Of a stretch of 64,000 nt of DNA, positions 25,010 to 32,639 are shown one piece after another (position 1 is the stretch's first letter; every line of letters begins with the position of its first letter). Below the pieces are notes generated by a model that searched no databases, had not been told where the DNA came from, and saw nothing but the letters and a program-made list of their open reading frames with translations. The stretch comes from Protula sp. h YS-2021 (Eukaryota > Annelida > Polychaeta > Sabellida > Serpulidae), in NCBI GenBank assembly GCA_949752745.1, contig OX457025.1:100365587-100429586 (forward strand), written 5' to 3'. Both the position numbers and the translations under genes were made by a program.

Positions 25010-25205
25010 TCTGATAACTCTGGTGTCATTCTGATAACTCTGGTGTCACTCTGATACTGTTTATGAGAAGTACACATTTTGTGTGGGTTGGTGACATGTA
25101 CACATTTTGTATGGGCTTGTGACACGTACACATTTTGTGACATTCACACATGTTGTGTGGGTTTGTGACATGAACACATTCTGTGTGGGTTTGTGACATG
25201 TACAG
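25010..25205. repeat. Short tandem repeats, TCTGATAACTCTGGTGTCA and GTGACATGTACACATTTTG
   Basis: Two to three copies of the first unit are followed by about five copies of a roughly 27-bp second unit. Confidence 0.75.
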
Positions 25206-25344
25206 CTGATTCTGTGAATTTCTGACAGCTCGTTTTAATGCTAATCACTGTTACCGCAAAACTCGAAAAATGATAAAAACCGCACTCCACTTGTCCGCAA
25301 AGTAAAAACAAAAACAAAAAAAAGCACAGACCCCTACATGGGCA

Positions 25345-25560
25345 TACACTGCAAACCCGGAAACAGGACCATCGCGCGAATGGGACCACCTTGCCAATGG
25401 CATCACCCCAGAAATGGGACCATCCCGCGAATGGGACCGTTCCGCGAATGTGACCATCCCGTGAATGGGGCCACCCGCAATTGGGGCCGCCCCACAATTG
25501 GGACCACCTTACAAACGGTGCCACCTGAATGGGTCCATTTTGAATGCCTTCCGCTACAAG
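25345..25560. repeat. AATGGGACCAC family, copy 3
   Basis: About ten short direct repeats of the form GCGAATGGGACCATCCC. It belongs with 14110-14745, 15915-16065 and 45825-46110. Confidence 0.6.
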
Positions 25561-25844
25561 AATTTCATAGAAAAGGACCAACCAAGAAAACACTATTTTC
25601 AGTCCAACAGGTGGTCTTTTTCCCGGGGCTACATTGTATCCAAACTACACCCAAATAGCACATATGAGACCAGATTATGCCCTGGCATGTGGTGACCTCT
25701 AATCCAGAATGGTCATATTTTCACGGTTATATCTTTAATTTGATTATTAATGGCTATGAAATGGAAATTTAGTGGCGATTTCCGACTTGGTCTTTATTTC
25801 CTTTATTTGATTTTATTTTTCCCTATCAGATTTCCCGTTTAGGC
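25561..25844. other. No gene seen
   Basis: Unique AT-rich DNA. Confidence 0.35.
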
Positions 25845-26105
25845 TGTAATTGTGAAACAGCTGACAGATATTGATATGGCTATCGTCGGTCAAACAGCTG
25901 ACAGATGTTGACATGGCTATCGGCGGTCAAACAGCTGACAGGTATTGACATGGCTATCGTCAGTCAAACAGCTGACAGGTATTGACATGGCTAACAGTCA
26001 AACAGCTGACAGGTATTGATATCGCTATCGTCAATCAAACAGCTGACAGATATTGACATTGCTATCGTCAATCAAACAGCTGACAGATATTGACATGGCT
26101 AAATA
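25845..26105. repeat. 37-bp tandem repeat array
   Basis: Seven copies of CAAACAGCTGACAGATATTG plus ACATGGCTATCGTCRGT. Confidence 0.95.
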
Positions 26106-26177
26106 AAACACATTAAAGGCTTTGTTGTGCGGACTGGTGTATAGTTCGGTGCCATCTGCCAGTCTGGGTAATATACA

Positions 26178-26293
26178 TAGCCCCAGCTGGTTCTGTGTCC
26201 TTGGTCACTCAGTGATCTGATGATTTATGGGTCACGTTCTGATAATGACGTCATAGCCCCAGCTGGTTCTGTACCCCTGGTCACTCAGTGATC
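26178..26293. repeat. Host 76-bp tandem repeat, left of the Polinton
   Basis: TAGCCCCAGCTGGTTCTGT begins at 26178 and again 76 bp later. The second unit is cut by the Polinton at its CAGTGATC position. The array resumes at 42086, so this is the target site. Confidence 0.85.
26288..26293. other. Target-site duplication, left (GTGATC)
   Basis: The six bases directly before the AGTAGGG terminus are identical to 42086-42091. A 6-bp duplication is the Polinton hallmark. Confidence 0.92.
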
Positions 26294-26509
26294 AGTAGGG
26301 TGAAAACGAGAGAATCACCGCACTTTGTGACGTCATACTGTCATACCCCCCCCCCCTGGTCAAGAATCATATACCATGGGACCCCCCCCCCCAGGACATA
26401 CTATGGACCGACCCCCCCCCCAGGACATACTATGGACCGACCCCCCCCCCCCAGGCGGCAGTCGGGACTGACCCCCCCCCCCCCCTCCTAGGATGTGATT
26501 CAACACTCC

Positions 26510-26517
26510 TATAAGAG
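26510..26517 (+). promoter_or_regulatory. Possible TATA box for early rightward transcription
   Basis: TATAAGAG lies within the left-only block of the terminal repeat, upstream of a splice donor-like GTAAGT. This is an inference only. Confidence 0.3.
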
Positions 26518-26763
26518 CACATTGTCTGTGCACATATGCATCATTCATGCTCTGACTGCCGTTGGATACACAGGGGAAAAAAAGTGAAAACAGTTGCTCT
26601 TACCTATTGTGTTGTGCTGTTGAAGAACAAGTGAAGGATTGACTGGAATACACATAGGAGATGAAGTGAAACATTAGTTATTCTTTGGAAAAGGAAAGTG
26701 AACGATTGGTTATTCTTTGGAAAGGAAGTGAAAGATTGGAGACGAATTGGCAAAACAGTCGTG

Positions 26764-26769
26764 GTAAGT

Positions 26770-26803
<34 letters not shown>

Positions 26804-27789
26804 TATTATTATTATGATAATATTTAATTAGTCATATTTCAATGGTTTCCCATTACAGTAACCACACACACACACACAGCATAAGTACATGTGTACAGAG
26901 TGTGGGGGGAAAACCGACTGAGAAATTTCAGAGTGCACTCGTACAGAGTGTGGGGGGAAAACCGATCAATAATTTCAGAGTGCGCTCGTACAGAGTGTGG
27001 GAACGATCAATAAATTTGAGAAGGAATGGGATTTTCCCTACGTTAAGTCTAATGTTATGTTTTAAGTTATAGTAGTTGGAAAATGACACTTCTAAAACAC
27101 ATTTAACAAATGTAGTTTTTAACACCATATAATATATAAAATAAATTTGAACATTTTAGCATGCTACTTATTTGAATGTTCTAAAGTTATAGTAGTGGGA
27201 AAATGGTGGTTCTAGACCAACTTTAACAAATTTAGTTTTTAACACCATATGATATATAAAATAAGTTTGAACATTTTAAGCATGCTACTTATTTGAATAT
27301 TCTAAAGTCATAGTAGTGGAAAAATGGTGGTTCTAGACCAATTTTAACAAATTTTGTTTTTTGACAAAATATGATGTATAAAATAAGTTTAAACATTATA
27401 CAATGGTGTAGTAGAGTAAAAATGAGGGTTCTAGACCAACTTTAACAAATTTTGTTTTTTGACAAAATATGATGTATAAAATAAGTTTAAACATTATACA
27501 ATGGTGTAGTAGAGTAAAAATGAGGGTTCTAGACCAACTTTAACAAATTTTGTTTTTTGACAAAATATGATGTATAAAATAAGTTTGAACATTTTACCAT
27601 GGTGTAGTAGAGTAAAAAAGAGGGTTCTAGACCAACTTTAACAAATTTTGTTTTTTGACAAAATATGATGTATAAAATAAGTTTGAACATTTTACCATGG
27701 TGTAGTAGGGTAAAAATCAGGGTTCTAATCCAAAATTTATTTTTTTTTTTTGAAAAAATATTATGCTTTTCTTTTCTCAATGCTTTCAG
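26764..27789 (+). other. Putative leader intron spanning the left terminal repeat
   Basis: GTG|GTAAGT at 26764 is a consensus donor. TTTTCTTTTCTCAATGCTTTCAG ends at 27789 as a pyrimidine-rich acceptor, with a TCTCAAT branch-like motif. The 1026-bp interval holds the terminal-repeat tandem units, and the first ORF begins 46 bp after the acceptor. The right end has the acceptor-like sequence but not the donor. This would give early transcripts a spliced leader. It is inferred from motifs alone. Confidence 0.35.
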
Positions 27790-27835
27790 GTATCGTCAGA
27801 ACACATCGCTCTCCGCTTTCACCTGATTATTAACA

Positions 27836-28255
27836 ATGTCAACATTACTTCTTCACCGATGTGTAGAGACCATGGATGACGTCTTCAAAGTGAACTATGT
27901 TGACTATGTGTTTTCAAAGCTTCCTGCTTTTGAATCTAATTGGATTTTACAAGTGAAGAATTTGCATAAGCATTGGGAAGCTGTTGGAAAGATAATTCCA
28001 AGAGATGAATTCATCCACTCATTTCTACAGGAATGTGAAGAACTACTTTTACCATCAACTTACGACATTGATTCAGCATTTATCCGCGCGAATACAACTT
28101 GGGCAGCTGAACTCATGCTAGTTGTAGCTGCTAGAATTATTTTACATTATGATGATGGCGTTCCATTGACGACGAATGCATCAGAACTTGTTCGATTCAA
28201 CAATGAACGAGTTGAAGTGAATTCAAAGCTTTGTAAAATGTTTGAAGAACTATAA
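27836..28255 (+). CDS. Early-region protein of unknown function, related to the 29014 ORF
   Basis: A 139-residue acidic, alpha-helix-prone protein. The segment from residue 13 (MDDVFKVNYVDYVFSKL) aligns with the N-terminus of the ORF at 29014 (MDVETCFKDKYVDYMISEL). Similarity continues through a DEFIHSFLQECEE / REDFIKECMF block, so the two are probably tandem paralogues that diverged. The second Met (residue 13) is therefore an alternative start. There is no signal peptide, membrane segment or Cys cluster. It is the first gene after the putative early leader. I do not recognise a family. Its position suggests an early or host-interaction role, which is inference. Confidence 0.75.
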   Translation: MSTLLLHRCVETMDDVFKVNYVDYVFSKLPAFESNWILQVKNLHKHWEAVGKIIPRDEFIHSFLQECEELLLPSTYDIDSAFIRANTTWAAELMLVVAARIILHYDDGVPLTTNASELVRFNNERVEVNSKLCKMFEEL

Positions 28256-28282
28256 AAAAGCTGACTCTGCAATTTCTAATGG

Positions 28283-28290
28283 CATAAAAG
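28283..28290 (+). promoter_or_regulatory. TATA-like box (CATAAAAG)
   Basis: It lies 39 bp upstream of the ATG at 28329 in the short gap after the 27836 gene, a plausible own promoter for the zinc-ribbon/PC4-like gene. Confidence 0.45.
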
Positions 28291-28328
28291 GAGAAGGGTG
28301 AAGTGAAGTCATCATTCAACGCGCAGCC

Positions 28329-28949
28329 ATGGAGAAGACAAGCAGCTTTAAAATTAGTGCAAACTTAACCATTACTGTGGAGCATGGAGAATTTGGGCTA
28401 TTTCTTCGAATCAAACGTGGAGAGAGATGGCTTGCTTTATCACCATCCTTGTGGAAGATTGTGTGTCAGAACTTGACAAGATTACGCAACATTGGCTTCA
28501 AACTGTACTTAACGCAAACGAAGTGGCTTGAAGTCATTTCATACTTGGATATGCGCTATGTGAGTTTTGTGCAAACATCACTGTTTGAAGGGAAAGAATA
28601 TACGCGTTACATCAACATGAATGATGGTGAATGGGGGACATTGCTTCAGGAAATCCATAGCATAACCTCAACCTTACTGCCATGTACGGAATGTCATGGG
28701 AAGAAAACTCCTGTTAAGCTGCAAAAGGACAATCGAATGAAAGTGTCAAAGCTATCCAAGAAAAGACTGTCTGAAGTTCGATTGGAGAATATGAACGTGC
28801 AAAATCAACTTGGACTTACCTGTGAATATTGTGGTGCTTACGGATATGCTGAGGATTATGATTGTCACTGCCACAAGTACAATTGCAAGTTGTGTGAACC
28901 AGACAACTTCTGCAACAAGTGCGGCTCACTAACTGTTTCTGCGGAGTAA
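28329..28949 (+). CDS. Duplicated PC4-like protein with C-terminal zinc-binding region
   Basis: A 206-residue protein. Residues about 7-52 and 57-112 each look like a PC4 (transcriptional coactivator p15) core: several short beta-strands followed by a helix opening with a Ser/Asn-Pro/Met-x-x-Trp pattern (ALSPSLWKIV; INMNDGEWGTLL). PC4 cores act as single-stranded DNA-binding dimers, so two in one chain could form a pseudo-dimer. The C-terminal third is Cys-rich: C119/C122, C165/C168, C179, H180, C181, H182, C186/C189 and C195/C198, consistent with two or more zinc sites. Related duplicated proteins are encoded leftward at 35718-36769. The fold assignment rests on pattern only. Roles in transcription or replication of the element are inferred. 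Confidence 0.7.
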   Translation: MEKTSSFKISANLTITVEHGEFGLFLRIKRGERWLALSPSLWKIVCQNLTRLRNIGFKLYLTQTKWLEVISYLDMRYVSFVQTSLFEGKEYTRYINMNDGEWGTLLQEIHSITSTLLPCTECHGKKTPVKLQKDNRMKVSKLSKKRLSEVRLENMNVQNQLGLTCEYCGAYGYAEDYDCHCHKYNCKLCEPDNFCNKCGSLTVSAE

Positions 28950-29013
28950 GACTGAGAGTCATTTGTTTGCCAACCGTCACAGTGTGCAGACGTGTTATAT
29001 GGATATGTGAAAG

Positions 29014-29301
29014 ATGGATGTAGAAACATGTTTCAAGGACAAGTATGTGGACTACATGATAAGTGAACTGGCGCGTTTTGGATCTATTCAACAACAACTG
29101 CAACACTTTGACATTTATTGGGAACTTGCGCATTCCACGTTAAGTGTACCAAACTTACGTGAGGATTTCATCAAAGAGTGTATGTTTTCAAACATTGACG
29201 GAGCTGAGGAGTTTGATGTGGAAGCAGCATATCACTTCGCTCGATTTGATCCAAGACTGTTTGATGAAGTGAGAGAGTGGTTAATCTACATTGCAGTATA
29301 A
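29014..29301 (+). CDS. Early-region protein, paralogue of the 27836 ORF
   Basis: A 95-residue protein that aligns with residues 13-95 of the 27836 product (see that entry) but lacks its C-terminal 40 residues. It is rich in Phe, Glu and Asp, with no Cys cluster or membrane segment. Its stop TAA at 29299-29301 overlaps the ATG of the next gene by one base (TAATG), which suggests coupled expression. The start at MDVETCF coincides with the conserved block. Function unknown. Confidence 0.72.
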   Translation: MDVETCFKDKYVDYMISELARFGSIQQQLQHFDIYWELAHSTLSVPNLREDFIKECMFSNIDGAEEFDVEAAYHFARFDPRLFDEVREWLIYIAV

Positions 29302-29633
29302 TGACAGACATTACATTGAGACAATATATTGTGCAAAAGACATATTGTGAAGAAATGTTATTAGCTGTAAAAAAGTTTGCATGTTTAGTATGTCCTGCTT
29401 GTCAAAATGAAGAGTGTTCACAACATAGTTGTCATTCTGCATGTGTCTATACATATTGGAATGAAGCTAAATATTACATTCATTTAGATAAAGTGTTAGA
29501 TAATGCAAATCAACGTTGTGAAAAATATGGTGTAGATGCTATCACATTTGATGAATTAAGTAGTTGGTTAATGTTCATTGAAGATCAATGGACTCCAATT
29601 ATTCACACCATTGTATCAATACTTGATTTGTAA
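29301..29633 (+). CDS. Small Cys-rich early-region protein, function unknown
   Basis: I chose the ATG at 29301, which overlaps the stop of the previous gene, giving 110 residues. A farther in-frame Met at 29277 would overlap more. A Cys/His cluster (CLVCPACQNEECSQHSCHSAC) in the first half could bind zinc. The second half is helical and ends in a hydrophobic stretch (TPIIHTIVSILDL) that is too short and polar for a clear membrane anchor. An AATAAA follows the stop by about 50 bp. I do not recognise a family. Confidence 0.68.
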   Translation: MTDITLRQYIVQKTYCEEMLLAVKKFACLVCPACQNEECSQHSCHSACVYTYWNEAKYYIHLDKVLDNANQRCEKYGVDAITFDELSSWLMFIEDQWTPIIHTIVSILDL

Positions 29634-29650
29634 GATATGTTGATTGAGTT

Positions 29651-29658
29651 ATAAAAAC
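29651..29658 (+). promoter_or_regulatory. TATA-like box upstream of the integrase gene
   Basis: TATAAAAA lies 70 bp before the integrase ATG, between two copies of ATGTTGATTGAGTT. It could start the integrase-ATPase unit. Confidence 0.4.
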
Positions 29659-29682
29659 ATGTTGATTGAGTTGTAAGACAAA

Positions 29683-29688
29683 ATAAAA
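29683..29688 (+). terminator. Poly(A) signal AATAAA ending the first rightward unit
   Basis: AATAAA lies about 50 bp after the stop of the 29301 gene and before the integrase gene. It is plausible as the end of the early unit. Confidence 0.45.
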
Positions 29689-29728
29689 TACAAGATATGT
29701 TGACAAGTGTTAATCATTTAGTGTTAAC

Positions 29729-30829
29729 ATGTCGACGTGGAAAGACTACCTAACCAATATTTATTTTAAGCCTGGTCAACCCGGGGCATTTGCTGGTCCA
29801 TACAAACTTTATCACATATTAAGAAAACATGATCAACCAGTCACTCATTCACAAGTGAAGAAATGGCTACAGGATCAAGATGCCTTCAGTTTACTACAAC
29901 CTGTAAAATACAGGTTTAAAAGGCAACGTGTCATTACGCGTGGAATTGATGACATGTGGGATATTGATTTAGCTGACATGGGAAACATAGCTTCCTATAA
30001 TGATGACACCCACTTTTTATTGGTTGTCATTGATGTGTTTTCCAAATATTTATGGGTGCAACCAATACCTAACAAATCACATACCAGCGTCATAGAAGCC
30101 TTTCAAAAGATTTTTCATGAAACACAACGAAGACCACGAACTCTAAGGTCGGATAAGGGAACTGAATTTAAAAACAGATGGGTAAAAGCTTTTATGAAGA
30201 AGGAGGGAATACATGCCTATACGACAAAGAATGAAACCAAAGCCAACTATGCTGAGAGAGTCATTCGTACTCTTAAGGGAATGATGTATCGATATTTCCT
30301 ACATAATCAAACGTATCGATATATGGACATTCTTCCAGACTTAGTGTATAATTACAACCATAGACCACATGGCTCCCTCCCTAATAAGTATGCTCCTGCA
30401 GACATTCGTAAAGACATAGAATCGAAAGTGTGGAAATATATGTATGTAGACAAATTGAAATTAAAACCGAAGAAGAAAAAACCCTACAAATTTAAAATTG
30501 GTGATCAGGTTCGCATTTCTCACATAAAATATGTATTTCAACGAGATTATCATATAAAGTGGACGCAAGAAGTGTTCATTATCACACATCGTTGTAAGAA
30601 GCAAGGAGTACACTTGTATCGTGTGAAAGACTTTTTGGATGAAGATATTGATGGACATTTCTATGAAGAAGAACTACAGAAAGTGACAAAAGATATTGAA
30701 TCAGTCTACAGAATTGAAAAGGTTTTGAAAACACGAAAAAGACGAGGTGTTAAAGAATTATTTGTGAAGTGGTTAGGTTGGCCAAAGAAGTTTAACAGTT
30801 GGGTGAAAGAAACAGATATTCGAAAATGA
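29729..30829 (+). CDS. INT: Polinton integrase (DDE, retroviral type) with chromodomain
   Basis: A 366-residue protein that joins the element to host DNA and makes the 6-bp target duplication. An N-terminal region of about 70 residues precedes the RNase H-fold core. The catalytic acids are D80 (WDIDLADM), D142 (LRSDKGTEF) and E176 (NYAERVIRTLK), with 33 residues between the last two. The core is followed by an SH3-like region (YKFKIGDQVRIS, about 253-265) and a C-terminal chromodomain (about 326-366: YRIEKVLKTRKRRGVKELFVKWLGWP then SWV). Chromodomain-tipped integrases of Polintons and Ty3/Gypsy elements may steer insertion to marked chromatin. The frame is open and all three acids are present. 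Its stop overlaps the ATPase start in ATGA. Confidence 0.95.
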   Translation: MSTWKDYLTNIYFKPGQPGAFAGPYKLYHILRKHDQPVTHSQVKKWLQDQDAFSLLQPVKYRFKRQRVITRGIDDMWDIDLADMGNIASYNDDTHFLLVVIDVFSKYLWVQPIPNKSHTSVIEAFQKIFHETQRRPRTLRSDKGTEFKNRWVKAFMKKEGIHAYTTKNETKANYAERVIRTLKGMMYRYFLHNQTYRYMDILPDLVYNYNHRPHGSLPNKYAPADIRKDIESKVWKYMYVDKLKLKPKKKKPYKFKIGDQVRISHIKYVFQRDYHIKWTQEVFIITHRCKKQGVHLYRVKDFLDEDIDGHFYEEELQKVTKDIESVYRIEKVLKTRKRRGVKELFVKWLGWPKKFNSWVKETDIRK

Positions 30830-31485
30830 AGCATCCATTCACATGTTTGGTCTCTGGACCTACAGGCAGTGGTAAAACTTCTCTAGTTAGAGAAATTCTA
30901 GAACAAAAGTTAATTAAACCCTCTCCAAAAACCATTTTATGGCTCTATGCAGCAGATCAACCTTTGTACAAGGGAATGAAAGGTGTGGAATTTTACCAAG
31001 GCATTCCAGATGACATTGAAGAGCGCTTTAACCCGAAAAAGCCAAACTTACTCATCATTGATGACTTAATGACTAAATGTCATAGTGATGAGCGTATGAC
31101 ACGTCTCTTTAGTGTTGGTAGCAGTCATCAAAATCTTAGCATTATTTTTATTGTACATAATTTGTTTCATCATGGTAGAGAAATGCGAAATATTAGTTTG
31201 AATACGCATTACATCATTCTGTTTAAAAATCCTAGAGACAGTCAACAAATAAGTACATTAGCGCGACAAATGTATCCTGGAAAATCTCAATTTCTCATAG
31301 AAGCCTATCAAGATGCTACGAGCAAACCTCACGGCTATTTATTCATTGATTTGAAGCCGAAGACAAATGATCAACTACGTATTCGTACAGGCATTTTACC
31401 AAAAGATACACATTACGTATATGTTGATAAGGTGGCGTATGAACAAGAACCAAGTCACTTGACCATTCGCAGCCAAGATGTCTAA
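30826..31485 (+). CDS. ATP: FtsK/HerA-type genome-packaging ATPase
   Basis: I chose MKHPFTCLVSGPTGSGKTS, whose ATG overlaps the integrase stop (ATGA), giving 219 residues. An upstream in-frame ATG at 30799 lies inside the integrase chromodomain. Walker A is at residues 11-18 (GPTGSGKT), Walker B at about 75-80 (LLIIDD), and a following SIIFIVHNLFH strand carries the polar sensor position. This is the A32/FtsK-HerA family packaging ATPase of Polintons, virophages and large DNA viruses, which pumps DNA into a preformed capsid. The length is normal for Polintons. It sits in the late-type cluster and overlaps the next gene by 8 bases. Confidence 0.93.
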   Translation: MKHPFTCLVSGPTGSGKTSLVREILEQKLIKPSPKTILWLYAADQPLYKGMKGVEFYQGIPDDIEERFNPKKPNLLIIDDLMTKCHSDERMTRLFSVGSSHQNLSIIFIVHNLFHHGREMRNISLNTHYIILFKNPRDSQQISTLARQMYPGKSQFLIEAYQDATSKPHGYLFIDLKPKTNDQLRIRTGILPKDTHYVYVDKVAYEQEPSHLTIRSQDV

Positions 31486-31804
31486 ACGTATTCAAGCGAA
31501 TCAACCATTTCTTCACTTGCTCGCACGCAGCGGGCCTAAACGACGTAAAACCTTGCTACAACAAGCTACTAAGGAAGAATTAACTAGCTTGTTTGAAATT
31601 TGTTTGAATATATTGCGAGGACATTTACCCTTAAGCTCAAAAAGGTATAAGGTATTCAAGCGTGAACGTCATACCCTACGCACACTGGCAGATAAGAAGA
31701 TATCACTTCAAAGAAAAAAGAAGTTGGTTAATCAGAAAGGAGGATTCATTGGAGCTATTGCTAAATTTGCATTACCATTGTTAGCTCAGTTGCTGTCAAA
31801 ATGA
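31478..31804 (+). CDS. Small basic Polinton protein with amphipathic C-terminus
   Basis: A 108-residue, strongly basic protein (SGPKRRKTLLQQATKEEL, KRYKVFKRERHTLR). It ends in a Gly-rich hydrophobic segment, QKGGFIGAIAKFALPLLAQLL. Proteins of this design next to the packaging ATPase are common in Polintons. The tail recalls the membrane-active amphipathic helices of minor virion proteins such as adenovirus pVI. Homology to pVI is not shown here. A virion-core or membrane-penetration role is an inference. It overlaps the ATPase by 8 bases and the next gene by ATGA. Confidence 0.75.
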   Translation: MSKRIQANQPFLHLLARSGPKRRKTLLQQATKEELTSLFEICLNILRGHLPLSSKRYKVFKRERHTLRTLADKKISLQRKKKLVNQKGGFIGAIAKFALPLLAQLLSK

Positions 31805-32391
31805 AACATACTATGAAAATGGTCCTCATTCCTGAATATGAATATAAAATGTTGTTAGAAAAGAAGGGAAAAAATAGTGAAATCAAAACGAAAGTGAATA
31901 AACTTTTACGTGGGAAACGAACTCGTGAAAAGGCAATAGAAATGTCTCAAGTTCTTGGCCGTCATTTACGAACAATTCAGTCGCAACAACAGCGACAAAA
32001 GTCTGTTACATCATCAAAAGCAGAAAAATCAGAAAAGTCCCAACAGTTTCTAAGCCATTTTCAACCTATTTATCATGTAAAACTAACACAACTTCTAGCA
32101 GGACTTAAGAAATATGGTACGAGATGGACAGATAAAAATGAACTTGTTTTAAAAACGGGTACTGTCATTACAAATTCCAACATTATTGATTTGTTGAAAG
32201 AAGCATTGGTTGCTACAAGAAGAAAAGAACAACGAGAACCACCGCATGGTTGGAAGCAGTTTATTGAGGAAATTGTAGATGCTAATATTCCAAAAACTGT
32301 TTTTGGTAAAAAGACAACTCGTGAAGATATTACAAAAGAGATACAACAACGTCAACAAAGGTTGTTTCCAGAAGGATGGGAAACTTTTTAA
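31801..32391 (+). CDS. Conserved Polinton protein of unknown function
   Basis: A 196-residue, Lys/Gln/Arg-rich protein. A coiled-coil-prone stretch lies at about residues 55-85 (RTIQSQQQRQKSV region). A C-terminal part is built around TGTVITNSNIIDLLKEAL and EPPHGWKQFIEEI. The T-G-x-x-I-x-x-S-N-I-x-D-L-L pattern is familiar from proteins at this position in animal Polintons, where no function is established. It begins in the ATGA overlap with the previous gene and overlaps the next by 16 bases, so it belongs to the same late-type unit. A minor virion or DNA-binding role is a guess. Confidence 0.7.
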   Translation: MKHTMKMVLIPEYEYKMLLEKKGKNSEIKTKVNKLLRGKRTREKAIEMSQVLGRHLRTIQSQQQRQKSVTSSKAEKSEKSQQFLSHFQPIYHVKLTQLLAGLKKYGTRWTDKNELVLKTGTVITNSNIIDLLKEALVATRRKEQREPPHGWKQFIEEIVDANIPKTVFGKKTTREDITKEIQQRQQRLFPEGWETF

Positions 32392-32585
32392 CATGGATTA
32401 AAGAGTTATGGTGTTGTTGTTGTAAAGAAAATGGAAATAAAAATACTATTCCTGTAAAAATTAGGTGTGTTAGTGCTTGTTGTCAGGGAGAAGTAGTAGA
32501 TACCAATGTAGATCATGTAGATAGCAATTTAGACGACAATGTAGACAACAATGTAGAAAGTGAAGATGAAGAGTGTCAAACATGA
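32376..32585 (+). CDS. Small protein with apparent myristoylation and palmitoylation signal
   Basis: A 69-residue protein beginning MGNFLTWIKELWCCCC. Gly2 with Thr6 fits the N-myristoylation consensus (MGxxxS/T), and the Cys13-16 cluster fits adjacent palmitoylation, as in dual-acylated membrane proteins. The middle holds a second Cys group (RCVSACCQ). The C-terminus is very acidic, with Asp-Val/Asn repeats. It overlaps the previous gene by 16 bases. No family is recognised with confidence, although short Cys-rich ORFs occur at this place in other Polintons. Membrane anchoring is inferred from the motif. Confidence 0.65.
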   Translation: MGNFLTWIKELWCCCCKENGNKNTIPVKIRCVSACCQGEVVDTNVDHVDSNLDDNVDNNVESEDEECQT

Positions 32586-32639
32586 AGTAATGTATATACA
32601 CATCTAGTCTATCTACATCACATAAACGATTTAGCTGTC

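Larger units (their letters stand above)
26294..27817. repeat. Polinton terminal inverted repeat, left
   Basis: It pairs with 41003-42085 in reverse orientation. The outer about 110 bp match apart from C-run lengths, and the inner end matches through TATCGTCAGAACACATCGCT. It is longer than the right copy for two reasons. A block at about 26490-26770 has no right-hand counterpart. The inner tandem repeat (unit 98 bp, or about 120 bp in its outer form) has about seven units here against about four on the right. Confidence 0.9.

Noticed and set aside
30461..30658. Minus-strand ORF opposite the integrase
   Set aside because: Antisense shadow of an established gene.
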